Source of the DNA: JTS-RE37 sp041743975
Lineage (GTDB): Bacteria; Bacteroidota; Bacteroidia; Flavobacteriales; Flavobacteriaceae
NCBI GenBank assembly: GCA_041743975.1
Contig: JBGTLT010000183.1
Location: 33,979 to 97,978 of the forward strand
Length of the DNA: 64,000 nt
Direction of reading: 5' to 3'
The position numbers and the translations under genes were made by a program. Under the pieces are notes generated by a model, which saw only the letters and a program-made list of their open reading frames with translations, made no database searches and was not told the DNA's origin. Shown here in pieces: positions 1-9,111 of this stretch. Each line of letters starts with the position of its first letter. Position 1 is the stretch's first letter.

Positions 1-267
1 ACAGATGATATCGAAAAGGTTTATAACATTGTAAACCAGGTTACCGGGCTGACCATCTACAGCGGGAACATCGATAATTTCTGTGCCATCGGGGATCCCA
101 ACGGTCTATTGATCTGTATAAATAGAAAGGAAAAAGGATGGTTTCCCACGAGCGATACGGCATATCCCTCGGATTTCCGGTTGGCTATGAAGGTCAGGGA
201 CAAGGCGTACCGATTGGCTTTCGAAAAAGGAAATCTTGTTGTAACCAATACCGATTTTCCAGGTTGA
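1..267 (+). CDS. VOC-family (glyoxalase/bleomycin-resistance fold) protein, C-terminal part
   Basis: Frame 1 is open from the left edge to a TGA at 265-267 and encodes 88 residues. The start lies outside the window. The end of the protein carries the segment GDPNGLLICI, then a WFPTSD-AYPSDF stretch, which is the usual last beta-alpha-beta half of small vicinal-oxygen-chelate proteins in Bacteroidota. The family binds a metal in paired beta-alpha-beta-beta-beta modules, but the substrate is unknown for most members and cannot be told here. The gene converges with the kinase that ends at 465. Family assignment is fairly secure; function is not. Confidence 0.7.
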   Translation, partial: TDDIEKVYNIVNQVTGLTIYSGNIDNFCAIGDPNGLLICINRKEKGWFPTSDTAYPSDFRLAMKVRDKAYRLAFEKGNLVVTNTDFPG

Positions 268-464
268 TCCGGGTCAGTGCAACACATGAAAATGAAATTG
301 AATTTCAGTACGGACCCTGAATCAGCTAGGTGGACTTTGCATCACTTGTTGATTGTACCATGGATCTCCCCTTCGCATACAAGCTCTATTGGAAACCGGT
401 TATTGCAGAAAGCTTTCCGAAACACCGCTGATGTTTGGAACAAAAATTCCCCAAGTGGCATCAG

Positions 465-3400
465 CTAAAGAACTTCATTTGAGAAGCGTACTAAACGGGT
501 ATAGGGTGGCTGTTCGACAGGCAGAACTACATGGAATTCAGCGCCTTGACCGGGGAGCGATTTTGCAAAGACTTTTCCGAAATGGTTTTCGGCAATTTTC
601 CGGACCATCCCTAATCCAATCCCGGTTCCTTCGAATTCATCCTGCGAGTGCAGGCGATGGAAGATCGTAAATATCTTCTCTTCGTCTTTTTGGTCGAATC
701 CTATGCCATTGTCTTTGACAATGATTTCTATATAGTCCAAATCGGGATCCAGGGAGGAATGATCTTTCATTTTTTCCAGTGTCCATTTCCCGGAACTTAT
801 TTGTAAGTTAGGGGAAATATCCTTTTTGGAAAACTTAAGTCCATTGCCTATGAGGTTATAGAAAAGTTGACTTATCTGAAGGGGAACCGCATTTATTTCG
901 GGTAATTTCCTAATTTTGATACTGGCTTTTTTTTGCTCTATTAACAACTCGAAGTCGGCCAGGACAGCCCCAATTGTTTCATTCAGATCTATGCGTTGAT
1001 ATAATTCATCCGGGTTTGCAAGCCGGGAGTAGTCGAGCAGGTCTTTAATCAGGGCCGCCATCCTTTCCCCTGAGGTCTCAATTTTATCCAGGAATGTTTT
1101 CATTTTATTCGATAAGGCTGCGTCAGCCCGTTCCCTTAGGAGATGTGAAAATGTCATGATCTTGCGCAGCGGTTCCTGAAGGTCGTGACTCGCCACCCGT
1201 ACAAACTGATCTAACTGCTCGTTGGTTTTCTTAAGTTCCTCTATGCTTTCCGTGTAGTTTTTGATCGCAAATTGCTGTTCGGTAACATCCTCAATAGCAA
1301 GGAGTATCAACTTTTGCTCCTTTTTATCATCCTTAATTTCACGTGCATTCAGGTGAAGTTTCCGTTTTTCGGTAGTATCCAGTTGCAATTCCAATTCAAA
1401 ATCCTGGAAGGATTGATGTTCCGGCAGCACCATATTCAGCATAGTCCTCAGATCATCATTATCCCATAGTCCCTGTTGTACGGCAAAAATATTTTTACCC
1501 ACTATTTCCTGTAGAAGTACATTAAATTTTTTATAGAAGGAACTGTTGGCTGTACGGATGCGGAGATCTCTATCGAGCACCAACAGGGGCTCCCTTATGG
1601 TTGCCAGTATGGCTTCCATATAACTAAGCGTATAGTATAGTTCGTCCTGTTTCTCAACCAATTCCCGGTTCAGAATGACAAGCTCTTCGTTGGTGGACTG
1701 CAATTGTTCCTCGGAAGTTTCAAGCTCTTCATTGAGGCTGTGCAATTCTTCATTGCTGCTCAATAATTCCTCATTGGCCCTCTGCAATTCCTCATTTGTC
1801 GCTTCCTGATCATCACTTATTTTGCGCATATCTTCCCGGGCCTGTGCCAACTCGGTCTTTAATGCATTATTTTGATTTTCAAGTTCATTTTTCCCATAAT
1901 TAAAACTAAAATTCTGTAGCTTTTTCCCCAGACCCTCAAAAGGGGAGAGGCCCAGTCCTTTTTTCCAGAATAAGATCAGGTAATATGGGTCGGGGTTTTT
2001 GGGCAAGGGAATGATCTCAATGGTTACCAGGAATCGCTCCCCGTTGGTATGGCAGGGTATGTCTTCCTTGTGAACCACAGCACCTGTGTTCCTGGCCTTG
2101 TATACGGAATTCCGCAACTCAAAACTCAGGCTTTCATTGGCCATTTTAATGAGATTGAATGTCGGGACACCCGGGGGGGGTTGCAGAAAAGGGGCAATAA
2201 TTCCATTGATATGGACTACTTCCATCAGATCGTCCACTATAACGCTGGGGGGAGTGTGTTTACTGAGCAGGACTTCTTCCGCACTTTTGCGGAAATCTGG
2301 TTGGGGAAGGGCTGTAGAAAGGGATGTTGCGTAATGTGGCATTATTTCCTTTTTTTCCAAAATAGTTGGTATATATTTTCGGCGAACCGCTTTTCGCATA
2401 AATATCTTTTCCTGCTTGGAAACCGGCATGAATAATTCGCTTTCCGCAGATGTAGTTTCCGTCTTGCCTAAAAGAAGGAATCCTTGTTCCCCCAAGGCAT
2501 AGTGGAATGTCGTCAATGCTTTTTTTTGCAGGAAGGTGTCCATATATATAAAGACATTGCGACAACTGATCAGGTCCATTTTGGCAAAGGGCGGGTCCTT
2601 CAGGAAATTATGGGTCACAAATACGATTATGTCCCGTATTGTTTTGCTGACCTTGTAACCCCCATTGACCTTCGTAAAATAATTTTTGAGCTGTTGGACA
2701 GATAGGTTCTGCACTTCCCCCTCACTATAGATTCCGGACCGGGCCTTTTCAATAGCAGATCCCGACAAGTCTGACGCAAATATCCGGATTTTGCGGCCCT
2801 TAAAGCCCGGACCTCCCGCAAAGCCCCCGGTGGCCTGGTGAAGGCAGATGGCCAGGGAATAGGCTTCTTCCCCGGTTGCACATCCCGCCACCCATATCCT
2901 GATGGGGTCATTGGAGGATTTGGAGAGGAGAATGGAAGGCAAAATGTTTTCTTCCAGCTCCGCAAATGGTTCGCTATCCCTGAAGAAGGAACTGACCTGG
3001 ATGAGCATGTCCTTGAACAAGGTCTCCTGTTCCGGCTTGTTGTTTCGTAAAATGTGCAGGTAATCGGTAAGGGAATAGGCATGTTTTATGGCCATCCTCC
3101 TGGCAATCCGCCTGTGAAGCGTGGGTCGTTTGTAGTAATTGAAATCCACATTTGAGTGCAATCTGATTATGGAAAGTATCTGCCTGAATGCATCTTCCTC
3201 CTCCTCGGATAGTGTCTCCCCGTCCTCCGGGAAATCAGCATTCGTATAAGCGGCATACACTTCCTGTAATTTCCCGGGAATCTCTGCGGGGTCCAGTATA
3301 AAATCAACTACTCCTGCATCCACTGTGCTTTGGGGCATCCCTTCCCATGCAGCAATGCGGGGATCCTCAACGAAGGTGATGCCACCGTGCTCTTTGATGG

Positions 3401-3821
3401 CCATTAGTCCTTTGGTACCGTCATGTGCCGTTCCGGAGAGCACTACCCCGGAGGCAAGGGTTTTATGGACCTTTGCCAGGGATGTAAAAAAAAAGTCTAT
3501 TGGCAGGTTTCTCCATTTATGTGTTCGCCGGGATAATTTAAGGGTATTGTCCGTGATTTCCACATTGCTATTGGAAGGCAGGATATAGATGTGATTGGGT
3601 TGTAATACTTGTTTGTCCCTGATTTCATATATGGGAATGGAAGTAGTTCGGGAAAGGATTGCGGGCAGGCTGCTTTCATGGGAAGGGTGCAGGTGCTGTA
3701 CCAGCACGTACGCGATTCCTGAATTATCAGGTACGGCGTTGAGAAATTTTTCAAAGGATTCTATTCCTCCCGCTGAAGCACCTACCCCTACAATGGGGAA
3801 TATATGGATTGGTTTGGACAT
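465..3821 (-). CDS. CheB methylesterase-CheR methyltransferase-PAS-histidine kinase fusion
   Basis: Cytoplasmic hybrid sensor of 1118 residues. Order, counted from the ATG at 3821: CheB-like methylesterase (about 1-190) with the triad visible as Ser16 in GASAGG, His43 in VQHLHPSH and Asp134 in SGTAHDG; CheR-like methyltransferase (about 210-480) with the SAM motif WVAGCATGEEAYS near 310-323; PAS-like region; a coiled coil of repeated NEEL/SNEEL heptads (about 650-725); PAS; HisKA with His879 in VASHDLQEP; HATPase with DNGIGF and GTGIGLG. No receiver domain is present. An in-frame GTG at 3875 would add 18 residues; I prefer the ATG because AAAGGA lies upstream of it. No chemoreceptor, CheA or CheW is nearby, so the methylation modules probably serve a non-chemotactic signalling route. 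A partner response regulator could be one of the single-domain regulators at 9.1 or 14.9 kb (inference). Confidence 0.9.
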   Translation of the reverse strand: MSKPIHIFPIVGVGASAGGIESFEKFLNAVPDNSGIAYVLVQHLHPSHESSLPAILSRTTSIPIYEIRDKQVLQPNHIYILPSNSNVEITDNTLKLSRRTHKWRNLPIDFFFTSLAKVHKTLASGVVLSGTAHDGTKGLMAIKEHGGITFVEDPRIAAWEGMPQSTVDAGVVDFILDPAEIPGKLQEVYAAYTNADFPEDGETLSEEEEDAFRQILSIIRLHSNVDFNYYKRPTLHRRIARRMAIKHAYSLTDYLHILRNNKPEQETLFKDMLIQVSSFFRDSEPFAELEENILPSILLSKSSNDPIRIWVAGCATGEEAYSLAICLHQATGGFAGGPGFKGRKIRIFASDLSGSAIEKARSGIYSEGEVQNLSVQQLKNYFTKVNGGYKVSKTIRDIIVFVTHNFLKDPPFAKMDLISCRNVFIYMDTFLQKKALTTFHYALGEQGFLLLGKTETTSAESELFMPVSKQEKIFMRKAVRRKYIPTILEKKEIMPHYATSLSTALPQPDFRKSAEEVLLSKHTPPSVIVDDLMEVVHINGIIAPFLQPPPGVPTFNLIKMANESLSFELRNSVYKARNTGAVVHKEDIPCHTNGERFLVTIEIIPLPKNPDPYYLILFWKKGLGLSPFEGLGKKLQNFSFNYGKNELENQNNALKTELAQAREDMRKISDDQEATNEELQRANEELLSSNEELHSLNEELETSEEQLQSTNEELVILNRELVEKQDELYYTLSYMEAILATIREPLLVLDRDLRIRTANSSFYKKFNVLLQEIVGKNIFAVQQGLWDNDDLRTMLNMVLPEHQSFQDFELELQLDTTEKRKLHLNAREIKDDKKEQKLILLAIEDVTEQQFAIKNYTESIEELKKTNEQLDQFVRVASHDLQEPLRKIMTFSHLLRERADAALSNKMKTFLDKIETSGERMAALIKDLLDYSRLANPDELYQRIDLNETIGAVLADFELLIEQKKASIKIRKLPEINAVPLQISQLFYNLIGNGLKFSKKDISPNLQISSGKWTLEKMKDHSSLDPDLDYIEIIVKDNGIGFDQKDEEKIFTIFHRLHSQDEFEGTGIGLGMVRKIAENHFGKVFAKSLPGQGAEFHVVLPVEQPPYTRLVRFSNEVL

Positions 3822-4233
3822 AGGTTTACTGGTTTCCTTTAGTGGCCGAATACTTTCACCAAAAATGTGATCCACTTTCTTAATTGGGAAGAACCCCCCT
3901 TAACGGAAGCCCTGAAGTTAAATTTCACAAATAAAAATGATAATGAATGTTCAAGATAAGTAAGGGTTTCCACCTTAATTCGCTAAAAATACCAAGGCTG
4001 TTCCATATCCTTCAATAATTATCTGGCCAGATGAAGACTTTCCTCTTTCCCTTCCAGGGACATTGCTGCCGTACAGCGGCAGGGAGAGCTTTGGATAATT
4101 TGTTTTGGATATGGAAATCCGCTTTTTTAGTAGCCTCACGATCAGCCTGTTTGATCTGAAAAACCGGGAAGCAAAGGGGTGCTGACAGAAGTTGTAAAAT
4201 CAGAGGGAGGTCCCCGCTGAACTCTAATGCTAC
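3822..4233. other. Intergenic stretch without a recognisable gene
   Basis: About 410 bases between the start of the CheB-CheR kinase and the terminator of the csbD-like gene. Both neighbours are on the minus strand, so the promoter of the kinase should lie here. I see no convincing TTG/TAnnTTTG pair, no RNA gene and no conserved reading frame. Confidence 0.5.
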
Positions 4234-4264
4234 GAAAAACCCCTCCGGAAAACGGGAGGGATTT
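4234..4264 (-). terminator. Rho-independent terminator of the csbD-like gene
   Basis: The arms CCCTCC and GGAGGG (4241-4260) form a GC-rich stem. Read on the minus strand it is followed by GGGTTTTTCG, a short U-run. It lies 32 bases past the stop of the csbD-like gene. Confidence 0.7.
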
Positions 4265-4295
4265 TGACTTTCTAACAGGTATTACAGTATGAATC

Positions 4296-4481
4296 CTACC
4301 ACTCTTCAATCTCCCTTTTAAGCTCTTCCTTCTTCCTCCCAGTTTTTTCCTGAAGTTTTCCGAGCATTTCATCAAATTTACCTTCAGAATAAGTAAGATC
4401 GTTGTCGGTAAGGTCTCCGTACTTTTGTTTGAACTTACCTTTTACCTGCTTCCATTTACCTTCTAATTGATCTTTGTTCAT
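4296..4481 (-). CDS. CsbD-like general stress protein
   Basis: A 61-residue, highly charged protein beginning MNKDQLEGKWKQVKGKFKQK, the hallmark CsbD start, with a second WxxxxGK-like segment and a Lys/Glu-rich tail. An in-frame ATG at 4508 would add nine residues (MNINLNLCT) that do not fit the family, so the inner start is chosen. CsbD was described as a sigma-B controlled stress protein in Bacillus; its biochemical role is unknown. Its position close to a large histidine kinase, and in the same district as a DUF892 protein and an acidic lipoprotein, fits a stress-induced gene. A clear terminator follows, so it is probably transcribed alone. Confidence 0.88.
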   Translation of the reverse strand: MNKDQLEGKWKQVKGKFKQKYGDLTDNDLTYSEGKFDEMLGKLQEKTGRKKEELKREIEEW

Positions 4482-5007
4482 CGTACATAAATTTAAATTA
4501 ATATTCATTTTAGTACCTCTAAGTTAAACTGACCCCTTGCCAACTTTTATCTTCTGTGAGAATTATTTTAACTCATTTGGTAATGTTGGATTACATTTTA
4601 TGGTTAGTCTTACTCAATTACAGCAATAATTTAGGCAATAGCATTCATCCGTGGTACTATTTATAATCAAATTTGATATGGCATTGAATAGTCCGTCTAA
4701 AGGATTCGGTGATAAAAGGTGGGAAGGCTCCTCGGCCTGAAGACTGGTCCACGGAGGTCCCGAATGCACGGGCAAAAAATTGGGGTAACCAATTAAAAGG
4801 GACTGATCCATGCATTGAGAATTAATTGATTTTTCAAGGTTACCTGGATTAGTCAGGATGGTGGGATGCATACCATGGTTATTGTGGGTTCTCTCAGATG
4901 TTACCCGGGAAGGAATCTTCCCAGTTGAAACGCACTAAGAAAATATGGTATTGAGTCAAATATTTCTTATTGAAATTGCTATTATCGAGTTCCTTTAGTA
5001 GTAAGAC
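4482..5007. other. Intergenic stretch between divergent csbD-like and nitroreductase genes
   Basis: About 525 bases that must hold both promoters. A minus-strand reading frame of 85 codons at 4614-4871 lacks any family features and a plausible composition and was rejected. No RNA gene, repeat or convincing promoter pair was recognised. Confidence 0.5.
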
Positions 5008-5658
5008 ATGATGGTATTAACAGAGATGAATGAAGAACGAAGAATAAGGTTGGAAAATATTGCGAATACGGACTATGAAATATTTGCCTTGCTCAAGCAG
5101 CGGTACAGCCCCAGAATTTTTCGGAATAAAAAGATCGGGAAGGAGCATCTGAAGCAGCTTTTTGAGGCTGTCAGGTGGTCTCCCAGTACAGATAACGAAC
5201 AGCCATGGCGTTTTATTTATGCTGAGAGAGGTTCAGATGCCTACGAAAAAATGGTTGGGTGCCTTACCCAGGATAACCAAAGGTGGGCTGCCCGTGCCCC
5301 ATTGCTGATGCTCAGCATTTACAAGGAACAAATGGGGGATGGCAGTCTCAATGCTCTGGCCATGCAGGATTTGGGGATAAGCCTTGGCTGCATGACAATC
5401 CAGGCACAATATCTTGGAATAGGGGTACATCACATGGCGGGCTTTGACAAGCAGCTGGCTGGGGAACTGCTTAAGGTGCCTGAAGGCTATACCATTGCCA
5501 GCACCATTGCCATGGGTTATTTTGGAGGCAATCTGGATCAGCTGCCCGAAGATTTACAGGAACAGGAAACCGAAGAACGCACGCGGATGACGCAGGAATA
5601 TTTTGCCTTTAAAAATTATTGGCAAACTAGCCATAACGCGGATGGAAACCTGTTATAA
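5008..5658 (+). CDS. Nitroreductase-family FMN-dependent oxidoreductase
   Basis: Protein of 216 residues. The family's N-terminal FMN-binding signature is visible: LLKQRYSPRIF, then AVRWSPSTDNEQPWRF, where Arg and Ser contact the FMN phosphate and ribityl chain in known members. A dimer-interface helix with MQDLGISLGCMTIQAQ and a C-terminal IAMGYFG segment follow. Such enzymes reduce nitro compounds, quinones or enones with NAD(P)H; the natural substrate is not predictable. The ATG at 5026 is an alternative start. The next gene, a transporter, begins six bases after the stop, so the two are almost certainly co-transcribed. Confidence 0.9.
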   Translation: MMVLTEMNEERRIRLENIANTDYEIFALLKQRYSPRIFRNKKIGKEHLKQLFEAVRWSPSTDNEQPWRFIYAERGSDAYEKMVGCLTQDNQRWAARAPLLMLSIYKEQMGDGSLNALAMQDLGISLGCMTIQAQYLGIGVHHMAGFDKQLAGELLKVPEGYTIASTIAMGYFGGNLDQLPEDLQEQETEERTRMTQEYFAFKNYWQTSHNADGNLL

Positions 5659-5664
5659 CCTTCG

Positions 5665-7482
5665 ATGACCGTTGATATTATCCTGGTATTTGTAATACTG
5701 GGAATCACCATTGTCCTGTTCGTTTTTGAAATTTTTCCGGTTGATAAGATCGCATTTTTTATAATCGTTTCCCTTGCCTTGTTGGGATTGGTCACCCCGG
5801 AGGAGGCAATCAGTGGATTTTCAAATAATGCCACGATTGCTGTAATGGCTTTGATGATGCTCGCAATCGCTATGGAAGAGAACGGCGTTATCAACTGGAT
5901 GGTCTCCGGACTTGGGAGGGTCAGGTCCTTCCCCGTTTATATTATGGCCCCTGTTTTTATGCTGGTAAGTGCCTCCATATCAGCTTTTATCAGTACCACC
6001 GCAGTGGTTATCGTCTTTATTAAGATCGTCAACCAGCTGGCCGATAAGTACAATATTTCCCAATCCAAGTTATTACTCCCTATATCCTTTGCAGGTATCC
6101 TGGGTGGCACCTGTACACTAATGGGTACATCCACAAACCTGATAGTCAATTCCGTTGCCAGGAACCTGGGCGCACCCAAATTGGGATTTTTTGAGTTTAC
6201 CGGCCTGGGACTGATCTTTTTAGGGGTTTCTGTACTATACCTGACCCTCACGCTTAAATGGCTTCCATGGGGGAAGAATAAGAATATAAAGGAGGACTAC
6301 CAGATCAATAATTATATTACGGAGGTCAAAATCAATCCGGATTCACAATTAATCGGCAAAAAAATCGAGGAAACCTTTTTCTTCGATAACCCTGAAATTT
6401 CCTTGTTGAAACTGACCCGTGATGGCCGGATACACAATGCACCGGGCCGGTACATTACGCTGCGGGAGGATGACACCCTTTTGCTGATGTGCGACATAGA
6501 AAACCTTTCCAGGCTTACCGCATCCAGGGATTTCATCATTCATGACCCACACTACCCGGATCCTGCCGTGCCGGAAAAGGCCATTAAGGATGGGATACCG
6601 GATAGGGGCAATACCATCTTTGTGGAGCTGCTGATGTTGAACGGATCCACATTGCTGGGTAAAACCCTGGGTAACCTCAGGAAATACATGATACCTGATG
6701 TGATCCCTATCGCAATTAAAAAAAGGATTACACTTACCCACTTCAATGACAGGCTCATCCGAAGCAGCAAGAACAGGCTGGTACTGAAACCAGGAGACCG
6801 TTTGTTGGTAGAAGTGGAAAAGGAACATCTGAGGTCCCTGCAATTGATAGAAAATGTTGTGATCCTGCAGGAATTTGAACAATCCAGCCAAACCACTTCC
6901 TATCGCCGGTTATTTTCCATGGGAATTTTACTTTTGGTAATTGTACTTGCGGCTACCGGGGTTCTGTCTATATTGATAAGCGCACTAACAGGCGTGGCCC
7001 TCTTGTTGTTAACCGGGAACCTGGACCTTTACAACGTATATAACAAGGTGAACTGGCAGATTATTTTTTTACTGGCAGGCATGATACCCTTGGGTGTTGC
7101 GATGCACAATTCGGGTGCTGATATGTGGTTGTCCGAAAAGCTTCTTGGGTTGCTGGGTGGGAAATCCCCCCTTATTATTATAGGAACCCTGTTTTTGGTG
7201 ACGATGGGCCTCAGCGGGGTTGTGAGCAATAATGCTACCGCGGTCATCATGACCCCCATTGCCATATCAATGGCAGATGGCTTGAACCTGGAATTCAAAC
7301 CATTTATACTTGCAGTCATGTTTGCTGCCAGCTTTAGCTTTTTTACCCCGGTAGGCTATCAGACAAATACATTGATCTATGGGATTGGAAATTACAGATT
7401 CAAACATTTTTTGCTGATCGGCGGTATTCTCAGCATCATTCTTTGGTTGCTGGCGACACTGCTGTTAGAGCGTATGTTATAG
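5665..7482 (+). CDS. SLC13/DASS-family sodium:anion transporter with two RCK_C domains
   Basis: Inner-membrane carrier of 605 residues with about eleven hydrophobic segments. The two halves of the transport core flank a cytoplasmic insert of roughly 200 residues (about 215-410) containing two RCK_C/TrkA-C-like domains (LIGKKIEET ... REDDTLLL and TLLGKTLGNL ... KPGDRLLVEV). Hallmarks of the family are the paired Asn-Thr/Asn-Ala hairpins, here GTCTLMGTSTNLIVN and VVSNNATAVIMTP. Relatives carry sulfate, phosphate, dicarboxylates or tellurite-like anions; the RCK_C insert is typical of the SAC1/sulfate-like branch, so sulfate or another divalent anion is a reasonable guess. It follows the nitroreductase by six bases. 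The start ATG is preceded by no strong Shine-Dalgarno site, as usual in this phylum. Confidence 0.88.
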   Translation: MTVDIILVFVILGITIVLFVFEIFPVDKIAFFIIVSLALLGLVTPEEAISGFSNNATIAVMALMMLAIAMEENGVINWMVSGLGRVRSFPVYIMAPVFMLVSASISAFISTTAVVIVFIKIVNQLADKYNISQSKLLLPISFAGILGGTCTLMGTSTNLIVNSVARNLGAPKLGFFEFTGLGLIFLGVSVLYLTLTLKWLPWGKNKNIKEDYQINNYITEVKINPDSQLIGKKIEETFFFDNPEISLLKLTRDGRIHNAPGRYITLREDDTLLLMCDIENLSRLTASRDFIIHDPHYPDPAVPEKAIKDGIPDRGNTIFVELLMLNGSTLLGKTLGNLRKYMIPDVIPIAIKKRITLTHFNDRLIRSSKNRLVLKPGDRLLVEVEKEHLRSLQLIENVVILQEFEQSSQTTSYRRLFSMGILLLVIVLAATGVLSILISALTGVALLLLTGNLDLYNVYNKVNWQIIFLLAGMIPLGVAMHNSGADMWLSEKLLGLLGGKSPLIIIGTLFLVTMGLSGVVSNNATAVIMTPIAISMADGLNLEFKPFILAVMFAASFSFFTPVGYQTNTLIYGIGNYRFKHFLLIGGILSIILWLLATLLLERML

Positions 7483-7890
7483 AATAAAGATTTATATGGT
7501 TTGCTTCCTACCTTGTTTTTGATGAAAAGGGATTGGTTAACAACTCCATAATCAAGTCCGCGACAGCATTTTCCGGGCCTCTGTTTTGTTGATATTATAT
7601 CCAAATTTACGAGGTATCGAGTCAACATCATCATTGATAACGTTAAAGTGCTTGTTTTGATTTTTCAATCTTTGCTATGCGTGATTAGATATAAAAATCT
7701 ACTTGCAAAATGAACTATAAATTAATATAAATGTAAGTTACGCTGGAATGTTACATTCGTTATTCCTGACATTTATGCAGCTATTTTTGGCTATGGAAGG
7801 ATAAAGGCAGGCGATTCCAGATTGCTGAAATATTATTTGTAATTTCCTTATGGGAAATAGAAATGTATTGTAAACCTAAAAACATACTAT
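7483..7890. other. Intergenic region upstream of the acidic lipoprotein gene
   Basis: About 410 AT-rich bases. The only structure I note is an inverted pair AATGTAA/TTACATT (7730-7757, 14-base spacer), which could be an operator for the lipoprotein gene 134 bases downstream or chance in AT-rich DNA. No reading frame or RNA gene was recognised. Confidence 0.4.
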
Positions 7891-8085
7891 ATGAAACGAA
7901 CTATGTATTTATTAATGTTGCTGTTTGTAACATCAACATCATTGGTGTCACTGAACAGTTGCCGTGATACCAACAAGTCCGCCGGAGATCAAATGGAAGA
8001 TGCCGTTGACGATACCGGGGATGCCATTGAAGAGGCTGTTGATGATACCGGGGATGCTATTGATGATGCAACAGATGACAATTAA
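7891..8085 (+). CDS. Small acidic-repeat lipoprotein
   Basis: 64 residues. A basic N-terminus and hydrophobic stretch (about 5-20) end in SLNSC at Cys24, a slightly imperfect lipobox, so export and lipidation are likely. The mature part is almost pure Asp/Glu/Ala/Gly/Thr and contains an 11-residue tandem repeat, AVDDTGDAI followed by EE or DD, in two full copies and a third partial one (DNA period 33 bases, about 8008-8073). Similar short proteins with amphipathic acidic repeats are common near stress genes in Bacteroidota; their function is unknown. The strong terminator at 8128-8165 shows it is a stand-alone transcript. Cation binding by the acidic repeats is only a guess. Confidence 0.8.
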   Translation: MKRTMYLLMLLFVTSTSLVSLNSCRDTNKSAGDQMEDAVDDTGDAIEEAVDDTGDAIDDATDDN

Positions 8086-8127
8086 TTGTCTGGTTTGAGA
8101 TAAAGAATTTTTACTGTTTTGAAAAGA

Positions 8128-8165
8128 ACGGGCGATCCCAATAAAGGGGTACGCCCGTTTTTTTT
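8128..8165 (+). terminator. Rho-independent terminator after the acidic lipoprotein gene
   Basis: ACGGGCG...CGCCCGT arms with an inner CCC/GGG pairing form a long GC-rich stem that is followed by eight T residues. It lies 43 bases past the stop codon. Confidence 0.9.
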
Positions 8166-8537
8166 ATGGCCACGCCTGTAGGGCTTTCCTTTCCAGGATA
8201 CACGCTAAAATTGAATGACAGAAATTATCTTAACAGCGCTATGCGGATAATTACCTTTACCTTTCGATGACAGCTATGAATGAGCACACGCGGAAATTCC
8301 CGCTTGTCCCTCATAGTGATAGGTGCCGGAAAATACGTATATCACATATCTGGTTATTCCTAACTATTGATTATCTTATAAAGGATAAAACCAAACTGAT
8401 TTCCCTAATAGGCTGATTCTTATCAAATTGACCCAAAAGTGATTATATTTCTGATAATATTGTTTATAGAATATCTAATTTTGTTTAATATTTGCTTTAA
8501 GAAACCGCTACCAATCTATATAAATTGAGAGTTTTCC
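8166..8537. other. Intergenic region upstream of the short AraC gene
   Basis: About 370 bases, strongly AT-rich in the last 200. It must contain the promoter of the AraC/response regulator/kinase run that starts at 8538. I could not place a convincing TTG/TAnnTTTG pair and saw no reading frame or RNA gene. Confidence 0.4.
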
Positions 8538-9098
8538 ATGACGTTGTATGTAAAGTATGATTTAAATATCACATGTGATATCTTACTGAGGGAGGTGCTG
8601 GACAGGATGGGGTTAGAGTATAGGTTGCAGGGTATTGGGGAAATTGAGATCCTTGGGCAAATCTCGGAAGGGCGTTTGGAAGAGCTGTCCCGGGACTTGG
8701 ACCGGTATGGCATTGAAATCCTGAATGACCATCGAATAGCCTTGATACAACGGATCAAAAACGCGGTGGATGAGATGCTGGATGATGAAAAGACCCGTAC
8801 CCAAAAAATATCGGTTTACCTGGCAGATCGCTTAAATTATTCATACAATCATTTGTCGAACCTTTTTTCAGAAGCTACCTATACCTCTATAGAAAACTAT
8901 CTGATCCTTAGAAAGGTGGACCATGCCAAAGAATTGATCTCACAGACAGATCTTACATTAACTGAAATTGCCCATCGCTTACATTATAGTAGTGTAGCCC
9001 ATTTATCCGGGCAGTTTAAAAAAACAACAGGGATCACCCCGACCACTTTTCAAAATATCATGAAAAGGAGAAAAATGAATAGTGAATTAGCGCGCTAA
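8538..9098 (+). CDS. AraC-family regulator with a degenerate HMA-like N-terminal domain
   Basis: 186 residues. The C-terminal half (about 85-180) is a complete AraC DNA-binding region: first helix-turn-helix around SVYLADRLNYSYNHLSNLFS and second around LTLTEIAHRLHYSSVAHLS, closed by QFKKTTGITPTTFQ. The N-terminal 75 residues align in layout with the ferredoxin-like heavy-metal-associated domain found on short AraC proteins of this phylum (beta strand, loop, helix, LGEVE-like strand, second helix). The family's metal loop normally has CxxC; here the loop reads DLNITCD with one cysteine (Cys13), so copper-type binding through a cysteine pair is not expected. It is followed 13 bases later by a response regulator gene and probably forms one transcript with it. 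Confidence 0.85.
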   Translation: MTLYVKYDLNITCDILLREVLDRMGLEYRLQGIGEIEILGQISEGRLEELSRDLDRYGIEILNDHRIALIQRIKNAVDEMLDDEKTRTQKISVYLADRLNYSYNHLSNLFSEATYTSIENYLILRKVDHAKELISQTDLTLTEIAHRLHYSSVAHLSGQFKKTTGITPTTFQNIMKRRKMNSELAR

Positions 9099-9111
9099 AC
9101 CAAAGCAAATT

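Noticed and set aside
4614..4871. Minus-strand frame of 85 codons
   Set aside because: No family features; lies in the divergent promoter region of csbD-like and nitroreductase genes.
8008..8073. 33-base tandem DNA repeat as a mobile-element or satellite signal
   Set aside because: It encodes the acidic protein repeat in frame in the small lipoprotein.
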